The translations under genes and the position numbers were made by a program. Shown piece by piece: positions 16,833 through 25,726 of a DNA stretch of 64,000 nucleotides. The notes under the pieces were generated by a model. That model searched no databases and was not told where the DNA came from. It worked only from the letters and a program-made list of their open reading frames with translations. Positions within the stretch are counted from its first letter, which is position 1; every line of letters starts with the position of its first letter. The DNA is from Desulfobacter vibrioformis DSM 8776 (GTDB taxonomy: Bacteria > Desulfobacterota > Desulfobacteria > Desulfobacterales > Desulfobacteraceae). The stretch covers positions 107,841 through 171,840 of the forward strand of contig NZ_JQKJ01000007.1 in the NCBI RefSeq assembly GCF_000745975.1, in the 5' to 3' direction.

Positions 16833-17660
16833 ATGAGCGATCCGGAAGAAAAAAGTCCGTTTACCGAGCACCTGGGCGAATTGCGTGACCGCCTGATTCA
16901 TTCCTTTATTGCCGTGGGCTTGGGGTTTGTTGCGGCCTATTTTTTCAAGGAACAACTGTTTGACATTCTGACGGCCCCCCTGGTCACTGCCATGGCAAAA
17001 AGCGGCAATGCAAAACTGATCTATACAGGATTGCCCGAAGCCTTTTTCACCTATCTTAAAGTGTCGTTACTGGCAGGCATCACCCTTGCTACCCCGGTCC
17101 TGTTTTATGAATTCTGGATGTTTGTCTCTCCCGGGCTGTACCGGGACGAAAAAAAATATATCCTGCCCATCATCATTCTATCGCTTATTTTTTTTATTGC
17201 CGGGGCCTCATTCGGGTATTTTATTGTTTTCCCATACGGGTTCCAGTTTTTTCTTGGCTTTACCACGGAAACCATCCAGGCCATGCCCTCCATGAAGGAG
17301 TACCTTTCCTTTGCATCCAAAATGCTTCTGGCCTTTGGATTTGTTTTTGAGCTGCCCCTTGTGCTGACCTTTTTGTCCCGCATGGGACTGGTCACCCCTG
17401 CTTTTTTAAGGAAAAACAGGAAATATGCCCTGCTTCTGTTCTTTGTGGCAGCAGCGATCATCACCCCGCCGGATGTGGTCACCCAGATCATGATGGCCAT
17501 GCCGCTGATTCTTTTGTATGAAATCGGTATTCTCGGGACAAGATTTTTCGGCAAAAATTCTAAGTCAGATGGTGAAAATGATGATGAACAGGAAGAAGAA
17601 ATCCCAGAATTTGATGACGACCCTGGAGCAGAGGACATAGACAAAGATGCTTTTCATTGA
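16833..17660 (+). CDS. tatC: Twin-arginine translocase subunit TatC
   Basis: The 275-residue core of the Tat translocase in the inner membrane, which recognises twin-arginine signal peptides. It starts with PFTEHLGELRDRL, then six hydrophobic segments, with conserved FYEFWMFVSPGLY and FELPLVLTFLSRMG. The C-terminal tail is unusually acidic (about 40 residues rich in D and E, ENDDEQEEEIPEFDDD). It is probably cotranscribed with tatB. Confidence 0.95.
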   Translation: MSDPEEKSPFTEHLGELRDRLIHSFIAVGLGFVAAYFFKEQLFDILTAPLVTAMAKSGNAKLIYTGLPEAFFTYLKVSLLAGITLATPVLFYEFWMFVSPGLYRDEKKYILPIIILSLIFFIAGASFGYFIVFPYGFQFFLGFTTETIQAMPSMKEYLSFASKMLLAFGFVFELPLVLTFLSRMGLVTPAFLRKNRKYALLLFFVAAAIITPPDVVTQIMMAMPLILLYEIGILGTRFFGKNSKSDGENDDEQEEEIPEFDDDPGAEDIDKDAFH

Positions 17661-17777
17661 TCTGAAAGGTCTGAATCCTGTTTCGTTTTCAATTGATCAA
17701 TCTGTTTAAATCGTTTTGACAGATTGTTATCCATGTTTGTCCCCACCGCTCCGTATTCCACCTGTGTTTGAATTACG

Positions 17778-17798
17778 GACACCCGCAAGGGGTGTCCC
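17778..17798. repeat. Short GC-rich hairpin between converging genes
   Basis: GGACACCC and GGGGTGTCC form an eight-base-pair stem with a small GCAA-type loop between tatC and the converging zinc-ribbon gene. No T tract follows on either strand, so a terminator role is uncertain. Confidence 0.35.
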
Positions 17799-17851
17799 TG
17801 GGATGGGTTGGATAATGCCATGAATATGATTTGGCATTTTGTTGATGTTAT

Positions 17852-18145
17852 CTACTTGAAATTATTGATAATACTTATATTCAGGGCTGTTTCATATTTT
17901 CCGGCCAGAACCGCGGCACCTGCCAGCAATCTGCCGGATTCAGGCGTATTTATAAGGGCAGCAGACCTTTTCGCATGGTAAAACATCTCCTCAAAAGCCT
18001 GTTTTTCAAAGGCCTCCAAGGCCTTTTTCCCATGCATCTGGGCCTGGGTTTCGATGTTTAACAACACAGATAAATCGGTTCTGCACCTGCGGCAAACGCT
18101 TTGCCCCGGACTCACCAGAGCCCCGCAAGCCGGACATTTTTCCAT
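17852..18145 (-). CDS. Small zinc-ribbon protein of the Hsp70 cluster
   Basis: A 97-residue protein with an N-terminal zinc ribbon (CPACGALV...CRRCRTDL) followed by a helical region of about 65 residues resembling one or two TPR-like helices (AFEEMFYHAKRSAALI). It lies 14 bases after the Hsp70 stop and has a GGGAGG site before its ATG, so it should be the last gene of the chaperone operon. I know no named family. A co-factor role for the Hsp70 is inferred only from position. Confidence 0.7.
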   Translation of the reverse strand: MEKCPACGALVSPGQSVCRRCRTDLSVLLNIETQAQMHGKKALEAFEKQAFEEMFYHAKRSAALINTPESGRLLAGAAVLAGKYETALNISIINNFK

Positions 18146-18159
18146 GGGGCCTCCCTGCC

Positions 18160-19932
18160 TTACTCAAGATAAAAAAGAATATCTTCAAGGGCCTGGGCTG
18201 ATTTTTGAGCCTCATCCAGTTTTTTATCAGCGGCCAGAGTCTTGATCTCTTCAATGAGGTTAATAATTTCCTCACAATCTTCTGCAGAAGCATTTTCAAG
18301 GGTAGCCCTGGCCCTGGCAATAAGAGACTCAAACGCGTCGTCCGTTTCAGCCGGGACTTGCTTTTTTTCATCCGAATCATCTATTGCCGTATCCAAATCC
18401 AAATCCAAATCCAAATCGTCCAGGGATTCCCACACTTTATCAATCTTGCTTTTTGATGCCGACACAGTGTCCTGGGATATTTCGGAAAAGGCATTCTCGA
18501 TGACACCGGTGATCTGTTTGCCTGTGTTCTTTTCAATGGCAGTTATTTTGAGTATGCCGTTAAAATCCAGTTCATATTTCAAAATAACCGGGCTACTTTC
18601 CGGTTGATGAGGACTTAAATCAAGCCGGTAGGTGCCAATAAGAATATTGTTCACTGCGTCGCGGTCTTCGCCTTGATAGACTTCAATCTGCACCCGCTCC
18701 TGCCCGGAAAAAACAGTCCAGAACACCTCGCTTTTAACCGCAGGAAGCTTTGTATTTCTTCGGATCAAAGGGACAAAAAGGGTCTCGGTCATTACACCGT
18801 CAAGCTCTCCTATGGCAGAAGTGCCAAAGGTGTAGGGGGTAATATCCAGTAATATGCCGGCGGAATCCAGTCCCATTTCCCGTCCGGCCTGGATGGCGGC
18901 CCCCATGGCGACACACAGATCCGGATCAATTTCCTGGTTGGGAAAAATGCCGAAACTGTCTTCCAGCATGGCCGAAAGTCTGGGAATCCTTGTGGAGCCC
19001 CCCACCAGAATAATTTTATCAAGGGCTGACGGCAGCATGGCAGCATCTTTCAAGGCTTTGTTCACGCTGTCCATTGTTTTTTGAAGGTGGTGCTCAATCA
19101 TGGATTGAAAATCCACTCTGGATAATTCATAGGAAAGATGCACATCCATGCCATCCTTTTTGGCGATGTGATCCTCTTCAATGGCGGCATAGGGGGCGCT
19201 GGACAGTTCTATTTTTGCTTTTTCCGCAGCATGCCTGAGCCTTGCCCTTGCAATGGTATCCTCTGACAGGTCAATGCTGTATTCCTTTTCAATATGCTCC
19301 AGAAGCCTATTCTCAATCTCAAGGTCAAAATCATCTCCGCCCAGATGGTTGTCCCCTGTGGAAGAAAGTACCTCCACCACCCCGTCCTCAATTCTTACAA
19401 TGGAGACATCAAAGGTGCCGCCCCCAAGGTCATACACCAGGATGGTGCGGGCGTGGGCATCCGCAGATTCATAGGCAAGGGCTGCGGCTGTGGGTTCGTT
19501 GAGTATCCGGATCACGGTGAGCCCTGCAATCTCGCCCGCCTCCCGGGTTGCCTGGCGCTGGGCATCCGTAAAATAGGCAGGGGTAGTGATGACCGCTTTT
19601 GTAATGGTTTGCCCTGTTATCCGCTGGGCCCTCTCCTTGAGCGCCTTGAGAATAAAAGCGGAAATCTCCTGGGGGGTGTAGCTGTCGTTTCCCAGGGCAA
19701 CTTTTTCCTGTGAGCCCATGAGACGCTTGATGGAAAGAACCGTTTTGTCAGGGTACAGCGTGGCCTGATTCCGGGCGGCTGTTCCCACACTCATGGTTCC
19801 GTCTGCCCCGAGACCCACACAGGAAGGTACAATTCCGTTATCATTCTCCATTAAAACAGTTGATTTGCCATCCATAATAAAGGCAACTTCAGAGTTTGTC
19901 GTACCAAGATCTATCCCGATAATCGGTTCCAT
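18160..19932 (-). CDS. Hsp70 (DnaK-family) chaperone
   Basis: An ATP-driven chaperone of 590 residues. The nucleotide-binding domain is intact: IDLGTTNSEV, VITTPAYFTDAQRQAT, ILNEPTAAALAYE, YDLGGGTFDVSI and ILVGGSTRIP. The substrate-binding domain follows, starting at LLDITPYTFG; near residue 505 an acidic repeat DLDLDLDLD separates it from a short helical lid. It is shorter than DnaK, lacks the classic EEVD-like tail, and is encoded beside a GrpE-like factor, a J-like protein and a TPR protein, so it is a specialised paralogue rather than the housekeeping DnaK. Confidence 0.93.
   Translation of the reverse strand: MEPIIGIDLGTTNSEVAFIMDGKSTVLMENDNGIVPSCVGLGADGTMSVGTAARNQATLYPDKTVLSIKRLMGSQEKVALGNDSYTPQEISAFILKALKERAQRITGQTITKAVITTPAYFTDAQRQATREAGEIAGLTVIRILNEPTAAALAYESADAHARTILVYDLGGGTFDVSIVRIEDGVVEVLSSTGDNHLGGDDFDLEIENRLLEHIEKEYSIDLSEDTIARARLRHAAEKAKIELSSAPYAAIEEDHIAKKDGMDVHLSYELSRVDFQSMIEHHLQKTMDSVNKALKDAAMLPSALDKIILVGGSTRIPRLSAMLEDSFGIFPNQEIDPDLCVAMGAAIQAGREMGLDSAGILLDITPYTFGTSAIGELDGVMTETLFVPLIRRNTKLPAVKSEVFWTVFSGQERVQIEVYQGEDRDAVNNILIGTYRLDLSPHQPESSPVILKYELDFNGILKITAIEKNTGKQITGVIENAFSEISQDTVSASKSKIDKVWESLDDLDLDLDLDTAIDDSDEKKQVPAETDDAFESLIARARATLENASAEDCEEIINLIEEIKTLAADKKLDEAQKSAQALEDILFYLE
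18391..18417. repeat. Hexanucleotide tandem repeat inside the Hsp70 gene
   Basis: The unit AAATCC repeats about four times in frame, encoding alternating Asp-Leu. Gain or loss of a unit would change the acidic linker by two residues without shifting the frame. Confidence 0.7.
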
Positions 19933-19971
19933 ATAAAAAAGTCCTTTTTCCTTAAAATCCTTTTAAAAAAT

Positions 19972-20808
19972 TTAGTCGGCGACAACCACCTGGGCATACC
20001 GTAAAATTTCATTGCCCCTTTTAAAGCCTCCGGATACGGTTTCCACCACCGTTCCCTTTTCCACCCCCTCCGTAGTTCTTGATTCCAGGGCTCTCATCGC
20101 CATGGGGTCAAATACGGCGCCCGTGGACGCTATGGGATGAATGCCCAGCAGGGCAAGGGATGCGTCAAATTTTCGGATGGCCATATCATATCCGTCACGG
20201 ATATTGTCCATGTTTTTCGGTGCCCGCCTGAAAAATCCCTTTTGGGAAACAGATGCCGGACAGGCAGCCCTGCCGCGCACCAGGCTGTCCCGGATATCAA
20301 AAAAATATGACACGGTTCTTTTCTCAGTCTCCATTCGAATATTTTGCTCTAAGTCGGCAATCTGTCTTGTCTTTTCATTAAAATGGTCCATGATCTCACC
20401 ATAAGCGTCGGTCATGGCCGTGATCTGATCCAGGGCCTTTAATGTCCGGTGCTGCTCCCTGTTCTGCATCTTAATTTCCTGTTTTAAGGCCGTAAATTCA
20501 GAAAGCAGGGTATAAAGATCACAGGTATCCGGCGTCACAGACAAGGCGGGAGGATCTTGGTCCGGCACCTCGGAAAGCCAGGTTTTAAAGTCCTCAAGAA
20601 CCTTGGTTTTCCAGGGTTGCATCCCGCCGGTCTCCAATGCGGTCCGGTCTTCGGATATCTCATCCTCATCATCCCAAGATACCCGGGAATAGCCCTTTAA
20701 GACAGTTTTACAGCGCTGTATGATCACGCCTTTCATTTTTGTGAAGGAAAAAGCTGTCTTTTTAAACCAGTTCCCGGTCCTTTTTTCTCTGTCAGATGAT
20801 TTTTCCAC
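19972..20808 (-). CDS. GrpE-like nucleotide exchange factor
   Basis: A 278-residue protein whose last about 100 residues match the GrpE head: YDMAIRKFDASLALLGIHPI, then VFDPMAMRAL and GTVVETVSGGFKRG, ending ILRYAQVVV. A long coiled coil (about residues 95-165) precedes it, and the first 90 residues are extra relative to GrpE. It should release ADP from the neighbouring Hsp70. The start is GTG at 20808, three bases after the J-like gene stop. A dedicated exchange factor next to its Hsp70 supports a private machine. Confidence 0.82.
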   Translation of the reverse strand: MEKSSDREKRTGNWFKKTAFSFTKMKGVIIQRCKTVLKGYSRVSWDDEDEISEDRTALETGGMQPWKTKVLEDFKTWLSEVPDQDPPALSVTPDTCDLYTLLSEFTALKQEIKMQNREQHRTLKALDQITAMTDAYGEIMDHFNEKTRQIADLEQNIRMETEKRTVSYFFDIRDSLVRGRAACPASVSQKGFFRRAPKNMDNIRDGYDMAIRKFDASLALLGIHPIASTGAVFDPMAMRALESRTTEGVEKGTVVETVSGGFKRGNEILRYAQVVVAD

Positions 20809-20811
20809 CTG

Positions 20812-21117
20812 CTATTCCATCTCCTTGCCAACGGCGTTTAACAGTTCCTGCAACCCAGGGGTGCGCCGGGTGATTTTAACGCATGAGGCAAGGGTTTCAA
20901 TGGCCTGCCTGGATTCCACGTTTTTCAGCGCAAAAAACAGCTTTGTTGCGGCCCGGGTTCTTGCATCCTTGATGGACTCATAGGCGCTTGTGATCTTTTG
21001 AAACATTTCAGGATCTTTTTCCGGGCTGTGGGTCTTTACCAGCAGAAGGTACTTTTTTCGGATTTCCAGATCCGTTGCATTAAGGGATAACCCCAGAACA
21101 AGATAAGATTTCAGCAT
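20812..21117 (-). CDS. Divergent J-domain protein
   Basis: A 101-residue protein whose first 55 residues fit a J-domain (SYLVLGLSLNATDLEIRKKY, then FQKITSAYESIKDARTRAA). The essential HPD loop reads HSPEKDPE, that is, an HSPE variant instead of HPD. I recall related bacterial J-proteins with HPPE in this place, so this may be a family norm and not decay. The last 45 residues are helical. It would stimulate the neighbouring Hsp70 ATPase if the variant loop works. AAGGAAG precedes the ATG. Confidence 0.75.
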   Translation of the reverse strand: MLKSYLVLGLSLNATDLEIRKKYLLLVKTHSPEKDPEMFQKITSAYESIKDARTRAATKLFFALKNVESRQAIETLASCVKITRRTPGLQELLNAVGKEME

Positions 21118-21157
21118 ATTTCTTCCTTACAAATTTTTTTAGGATTGATTTTGTGCC

Positions 21158-23863
21158 TTACTGAAGAAATATGATTTTGGCTTCCCGGGACAATTTCTTT
21201 TTGCCCTCATCTTTAAAAATAAGATTGAGTATCAAAATCAACCCATTAATTTCATGATTTTTCTTCATCAAATCCTTTTTACATCTATTTAATACGGATG
21301 TGGATGCACCGCGTAATCCCTCGCTATCAATAATTTCTTCTATCTCGTTTTTCAAATGTTCAAACATCCCCCAAAATTCTTTGGGATCTTCCCGCTTCAG
21401 CTGCTTTCCCTGGTCTGCAAAAAGATTTTTCAGAAAAGGATCTTTGAAATGCTCAAAATCCAACATGTCTCCTGGAAGGGAATCAAATGGATTAAATTTT
21501 TCATCATCATCATCATCGTCGTCGTCAAACAGATCGTCAAACAGATCATCGAACAGATCATCTAATAATTCAAATTCAAGGTTTTGGAGCGCATGGCGGT
21601 AGGGACCATGGGTATGACGGGAAAGGCGCTCTCCGGCAGCCTTGAATTTTTTCTTCATTTCAGGATCTGCATCTTCCACCAAATCCATGAGGCCATCCAC
21701 ATCCCAGTCATTATCCTGGATACCTTCCAGGACAAGGGCGTAAAATGTCAACAGATCATGGCCAGGTTCTTTTTTTCCTTTTCGGGTCCGTCTCAGCAAT
21801 TCAAGGTGAAAGGGGGTCACATGATCCGCTGAAAGAACCCGGTCCATAAGCCGGATAAGATCGTCATCGTTCAGGTGCTTGAGTATTCCGTTTTCGGTCG
21901 CCAAAAACACCAGGTGAATTTTAAGGCTTGCAAAAATATGTTGCCACTCCCGCGGGAAAGGGGTGAGAAGTGCCAGCAGCTCTTCCGAACTCAGGCCCGG
22001 AACCTGCCCAAGTTCGTTTTTAAACAAGGACTTGATTTTGTGAGATACCTTTGAATTATTTTTTTGGGGTTTATCCTGAACATCCATGCGAAGCATGGAA
22101 ACAAGTCTAAGCCTTTGGAATAAAGAAAATTGATCCAGGTTTAATCCAATGACCTTTTCAGTCATTTCAGGGTGTTCACAAATCTGGTAAAATAACTTCT
22201 TTTCTTGTAAAAGAAGGGCATTGGTACCGGCATCAAGGTTCTGTGCTTTTTCCAGATCCTGCCGGGCACGTTGATAATTGCCTTTGTTAAGGCTCTTGTC
22301 AGCGGAGATGACAAGGGCGATAATGTGCATATCCTGAACCCGGCTGTCATAGGGGGCCAGTTCCATGGCTTTTTTAAGTATATTTTCGGCTTTCCTGAAG
22401 GCGTTTTTGCCATGATACAGCGAGGCCAGTTCAATGCAGGGGTAGGGATCATCGGGGAAGGTCTCACACATGGAAAGCAACAGCCCCTCCTTGATCTTTT
22501 TGGCTTCCCTGGTACTGACATTCATTCGGGCCACCAGTTCATACAGTTCTCTGTTGCCGGCATCACACTGGAGTCCCCGGGCCGCACACTGCATCCAGAG
22601 GCTGTCAATCCCTTCACCGGGAGAAAAACCGAATCGTGCTGCGGTTTTGTCGCTTAGCCTCATCAACTCCTCCTGGATTCTTTCCGAAAAATCAGCCCTG
22701 CACACATAGAGAAAAATGGCAGACTCCGCCATGGCAAGGGCCTGGGGATCTGAATCCGTTTTTTTCAGATGGTCAAGGTATTGCGCCGCATTATCCAGCG
22801 GGTTGTTCATGGATAAAATTTTCCGCTTGGCTTCCAGCAATGCGGCATCCCGGGGCAGCAGGGCTTTTTCAAGTGCCATGAACGTCCTTTCATTGGAAAG
22901 ATCCTGCTGCCATAATGTTTCCACAAGATATTGCGTGGCATATTCCGGGTCATCCGGCAGGATCTGTTTTGAAAAGGCCGTGATCAGTTGCTTCATGGTG
23001 TTGTCAAACTGTTTTTTTTCTTCCCGTTCAATGATTTTTTCAGCCGTATCCCAGACGTCCAGCGCTCCTTGCCACAGGCATGCCGCAAGGGTTTTATTTT
23101 CTTTGATGCAGGTTTTTTCGTTTACGGATTGAACCGTTGCCCCAAGCACGGCTGCAATTTCAGCGAACACGGATGCTTCAGGGATCAGGGAAATAGCCTT
23201 GTACATGTTTTTGTCATCTTCCTGTCCAAACAGCGCCATGGCTCTGCAAAACATGCGGATATGTGCAAAGGCGGAATTTCTCGGCAATGCCTTCATTCCG
23301 TCAGATGCCTGCTGCCATTGGCCTTTATCCATCAAGGGAATGCATGCCTTAACAATAGCGGCATCCCGGGAAATAAAGAACGGGGCTTGTTTTTTATCCA
23401 AAAAATCCCAAGACCCTTGGTTTACCAGCCGGTCGGCAAGCAAAACACCCACCAGAGGATCCGCTCCTTTGAGGGCAACATATTGTTCTGCGTAGTCAAA
23501 GGCTTTTCCGATATCACACAGTTCAATGACCAAAGCGATGCCGGGCTGATCCATAACGTCGGGGGTCGGCAGATAGTTCATGCCCTGTTTTTGTAATAAT
23601 GCGGCCTCCTCCGGCATGTTTTTACGGGCAAGTTCCTTTGCTCTTTGCATATACGCTACAAACAATTTGCAATGCCCTACCCGGACCTGGTCTTCTGACT
23701 TTGAATTTTTAATGGCCAGTTTATACATTTTTATGGCCTCCCGGGGGTTTTTACCGAACGTGTGTTTATCTCCTTTTTCCACAAGATCATCAAACGCCAA
23801 GTTTGCAATGTATCGCTGCTTTTCTTTTATTTTTTTTCTGGTATTTTTATTTCTTTTTGCCAT
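21158..23863 (-). CDS. Large TPR-rich protein of the Hsp70 cluster
   Basis: A 901-residue protein beginning with a basic stretch (MAKRNKNTRKKIKEKQRY) followed by TPR-like helical repeats, clearest at CIELASLYHGKNAFRKAENI and at FGKNPREAIKMYKLAIKN. Near residue 755 comes an acidic repeat of LFDD units and then eight aspartates, followed by a helical C-terminus of about 130 residues. No membrane segment is present. As first gene of the chaperone operon, it could be the Hsp70 client adaptor or the client itself (inference). I do not recognise a named family. Confidence 0.75.
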   Translation of the reverse strand: MAKRNKNTRKKIKEKQRYIANLAFDDLVEKGDKHTFGKNPREAIKMYKLAIKNSKSEDQVRVGHCKLFVAYMQRAKELARKNMPEEAALLQKQGMNYLPTPDVMDQPGIALVIELCDIGKAFDYAEQYVALKGADPLVGVLLADRLVNQGSWDFLDKKQAPFFISRDAAIVKACIPLMDKGQWQQASDGMKALPRNSAFAHIRMFCRAMALFGQEDDKNMYKAISLIPEASVFAEIAAVLGATVQSVNEKTCIKENKTLAACLWQGALDVWDTAEKIIEREEKKQFDNTMKQLITAFSKQILPDDPEYATQYLVETLWQQDLSNERTFMALEKALLPRDAALLEAKRKILSMNNPLDNAAQYLDHLKKTDSDPQALAMAESAIFLYVCRADFSERIQEELMRLSDKTAARFGFSPGEGIDSLWMQCAARGLQCDAGNRELYELVARMNVSTREAKKIKEGLLLSMCETFPDDPYPCIELASLYHGKNAFRKAENILKKAMELAPYDSRVQDMHIIALVISADKSLNKGNYQRARQDLEKAQNLDAGTNALLLQEKKLFYQICEHPEMTEKVIGLNLDQFSLFQRLRLVSMLRMDVQDKPQKNNSKVSHKIKSLFKNELGQVPGLSSEELLALLTPFPREWQHIFASLKIHLVFLATENGILKHLNDDDLIRLMDRVLSADHVTPFHLELLRRTRKGKKEPGHDLLTFYALVLEGIQDNDWDVDGLMDLVEDADPEMKKKFKAAGERLSRHTHGPYRHALQNLEFELLDDLFDDLFDDLFDDDDDDDDEKFNPFDSLPGDMLDFEHFKDPFLKNLFADQGKQLKREDPKEFWGMFEHLKNEIEEIIDSEGLRGASTSVLNRCKKDLMKKNHEINGLILILNLIFKDEGKKKLSREAKIIFLQ
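21493..21562. repeat. Acidic tandem repeats in the TPR gene
   Basis: A run of TCA/TCG trinucleotides encodes eight aspartates, next to about three copies of a 12-base unit (GTCAAACAGATC) encoding LFDD. All are in frame. This kind of sequence is prone to length change. Confidence 0.7.
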
Positions 23864-23954
23864 TCACATACCTTGACCGGACTTAATCTCGATCCGTCCT
23901 TTGATGGGAGTTCATCCTTGATGGTTTACTCTGTTCGTTCCGGGCTTGGGGCCC

Positions 23955-23985
23955 ATGTGGGGTATTGAAAATTTCGGATTAAAAG
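23955..23985 (-). promoter_or_regulatory. Weak sigma-32-like promoter candidate for the chaperone operon
   Basis: On the minus strand CTTTTAA is followed after 16 bases by CCCCACAT, which resembles the heat-shock pattern CTTGAAA...CCCCATNT. It lies about 90 bases before the TPR gene. The -35 half is a poor match, so this is only a candidate. Confidence 0.28.
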
Positions 23986-24073
23986 CTGTCATGCGGATAC
24001 CATATCATATGCTTGCTAATTTTCAATTTCAAATGTGAAAATTCTCGGTGCAATCCGGTTCATTTTGTTGGTA

Positions 24074-24103
24074 TTGACTTTACCCGGGGCTTGGGTGTAA
24101 AAA
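24074..24103 (+). promoter_or_regulatory. Candidate sigma-70-type promoter of cytochrome c3
   Basis: TTGACT at 24074 is followed after 18 bases by TAAAAA. The -35 is good and the -10 is poor. It lies about 87 bases before the gene start. Confidence 0.3.
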
Positions 24104-24189
24104 AAACGGGAATAAATTATAAAGATATAATCGGCTGTATCGTCGGTAAAAAGCAATATCGTTTTAACTTTTAAAGGAGAAAAGAGGTT

Positions 24190-24654
24190 ATGAGTAAAAA
24201 ATTTTTCGCCCTCCTGCTGGCTGCAGGAATTGCTGTGGTTTTCACTGCCTCCGGTATTCAGGCAGGGACCCAGGCAGATGACGTGATCACCATGAAAAGC
24301 AAACTTTTAGATGCAAATCGCAAAAAAGGGCCGGATTCAAAAAACCCGTACCAACTGGTTCAATTCGACCATAAAAAACATCATGAAGCGTACAACATTT
24401 CCTGCGGCGACTGCCATCATGACAAAGAAGGCAAGCCCCTTGCCGATCTGAAAGAAGGAGATGATGTTCAAGAATGCGAAGTATGCCATACCCACGCAAC
24501 ACCTGGCGACAAAAACTTCCAGGGAAAATACAAGAAAAAACCTGTTGACATCATGCACCTTGAATCCGCCATCCATGAAAACTGCGTGGGCTGTCACAAG
24601 GAAAAAGGCCTGAGCGTCGGCACTAAATGCGGCGACTGCCATAAGAAAATGTAA
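24190..24654 (+). CDS. Tetrahaem cytochrome c3 (class III)
   Basis: A periplasmic electron carrier of 154 residues. It has a clear signal peptide (MSKKFFALLLAAGIAVVFTASGIQA) and four CxxCH haem sites: CGDCH, CEVCH, CVGCH and CGDCH near the C-terminus. Paired histidines such as FDHKKHHEA supply the distal haem ligands typical of cytochrome c3. In sulfate reducers it takes electrons from periplasmic hydrogenase or formate dehydrogenase. An AAAGGAG site precedes the ATG. It is the best lineage marker in the window. A terminator follows. Confidence 0.93.
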   Translation: MSKKFFALLLAAGIAVVFTASGIQAGTQADDVITMKSKLLDANRKKGPDSKNPYQLVQFDHKKHHEAYNISCGDCHHDKEGKPLADLKEGDDVQECEVCHTHATPGDKNFQGKYKKKPVDIMHLESAIHENCVGCHKEKGLSVGTKCGDCHKKM

Positions 24655-24720
24655 TTATTCCGGCGGACGGTTAATTTAACGAACCGTTTACACGGCATAT
24701 ATTTAGAAAATATATTTAGA

Positions 24721-24751
24721 AAGGGGAAGGCCGGATGGTCTTCCCCTTTTT
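24721..24751 (+). terminator. Rho-independent terminator after cytochrome c3
   Basis: AAGGGGAAG pairs perfectly with CTTCCCCTT around a ten-base loop and runs into a T tract. Confidence 0.8.
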
Positions 24752-24863
24752 GCGTGTCACACTGCTTAAAGGCGTTTCCAGGATTTCAGGTTGCCCAAAA
24801 CGACACCCCCTCTGGGAAAGCATCTTTTCCAGGGGGGCGCTTAATTGTGCAAAGGGAGCCGGA

Positions 24864-25691
24864 TCAGGAGAACTCGCCGTGCAGGTATTCTTTGGTCAGC
24901 TCTTCCTGGGGATTTTCAAACACTTCTTTGGTGGGCCCCATTTCAACAAGGTAGCCTGTACGGCCGCCCTTGGAGATGTCCACGGCAAAGAACGCGGTCT
25001 GGTCAGCCACACGGACAGCCTGCTGCATGTTGTGGGTGACGATGGCAACGGTGAACTGTTTTTTCAGTTCCACCATCAGCTCTTCGATCTGGCGGGTGGC
25101 AATGGGGTCCAGGGCGGAGCAGGGTTCGTCCATGAGAAGAACACGGGGTTCCGTGGCAATGGCCCTTGCAATGCACAGGCGCTGCTGCTGGCCCCCGGAA
25201 AGGGACAGGCCGTTGTTTTTAAGTTTGTCCTTTACCTCTTTCCACAGGGCTGCACTTCTAAGAGCCTTTTCAACCTTTTCGTGCATGTTCCCTTTATACC
25301 GGTTCAAGCGCAGGCCAAAGGCCACGTTGTCAAAGATGGACATTGAAAACGGGTTGGGCTGCTGGAACACCATGCCGATGTTCCGGCGTACAGATACGGG
25401 ATCAATATTTTTATCGTAGATATTGATCCCGTGAAAGTGTACATCCCCCACAAACCGGAATCCCCGGATCAGGTCGTTCATGCGGTTGATACTCTTAAGC
25501 ACCGTACTTTTACCGCAGCCCGAGGGTCCGATAAAGCCGGTGATCTGGTTTCTTTTTATGGGTACGTGGCTGTCCCGGACAGCAAGGAAATCGCTGTAAA
25601 AAATCTGATGTGCTCTGCAATCCAATGCAACATCTGCCGGCAGGTCGTTTTCATAGGCTTCGTTTGCATCCACTTCTTTTAATGCTTCCAT
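24864..25691 (-). CDS. pstB: Phosphate ABC transporter ATPase PstB
   Basis: The cytoplasmic ATPase of the high-affinity phosphate importer, 275 residues. Walker [10 protein letters not shown], the Q-loop FQQPNPF, signature LSGGQQQRL, Walker B VLLMDEP and the H-loop VTHNMQQA are intact. It follows pstA by 35 bases. phoU, often next in line, is absent; the next gene is the oppositely oriented cytochrome. Confidence 0.97.
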   Translation of the reverse strand: MEALKEVDANEAYENDLPADVALDCRAHQIFYSDFLAVRDSHVPIKRNQITGFIGPSGCGKSTVLKSINRMNDLIRGFRFVGDVHFHGINIYDKNIDPVSVRRNIGMVFQQPNPFSMSIFDNVAFGLRLNRYKGNMHEKVEKALRSAALWKEVKDKLKNNGLSLSGGQQQRLCIARAIATEPRVLLMDEPCSALDPIATRQIEELMVELKKQFTVAIVTHNMQQAVRVADQTAFFAVDISKGGRTGYLVEMGPTKEVFENPQEELTKEYLHGEFS

Positions 25692-25726
25692 GAGCGTTTA
25701 TACTCCCTTATTTTTTTGACCTAAAA

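Larger units (their letters stand above)
23864..24189. other. Divergent intergenic region, TPR gene / cytochrome c3
   Basis: About 326 bases without a credible gene. It must hold the promoters of the leftward chaperone operon and of the rightward cytochrome gene. Weak candidates for both are listed separately; otherwise I see only AT-rich sequence. Confidence 0.6.
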
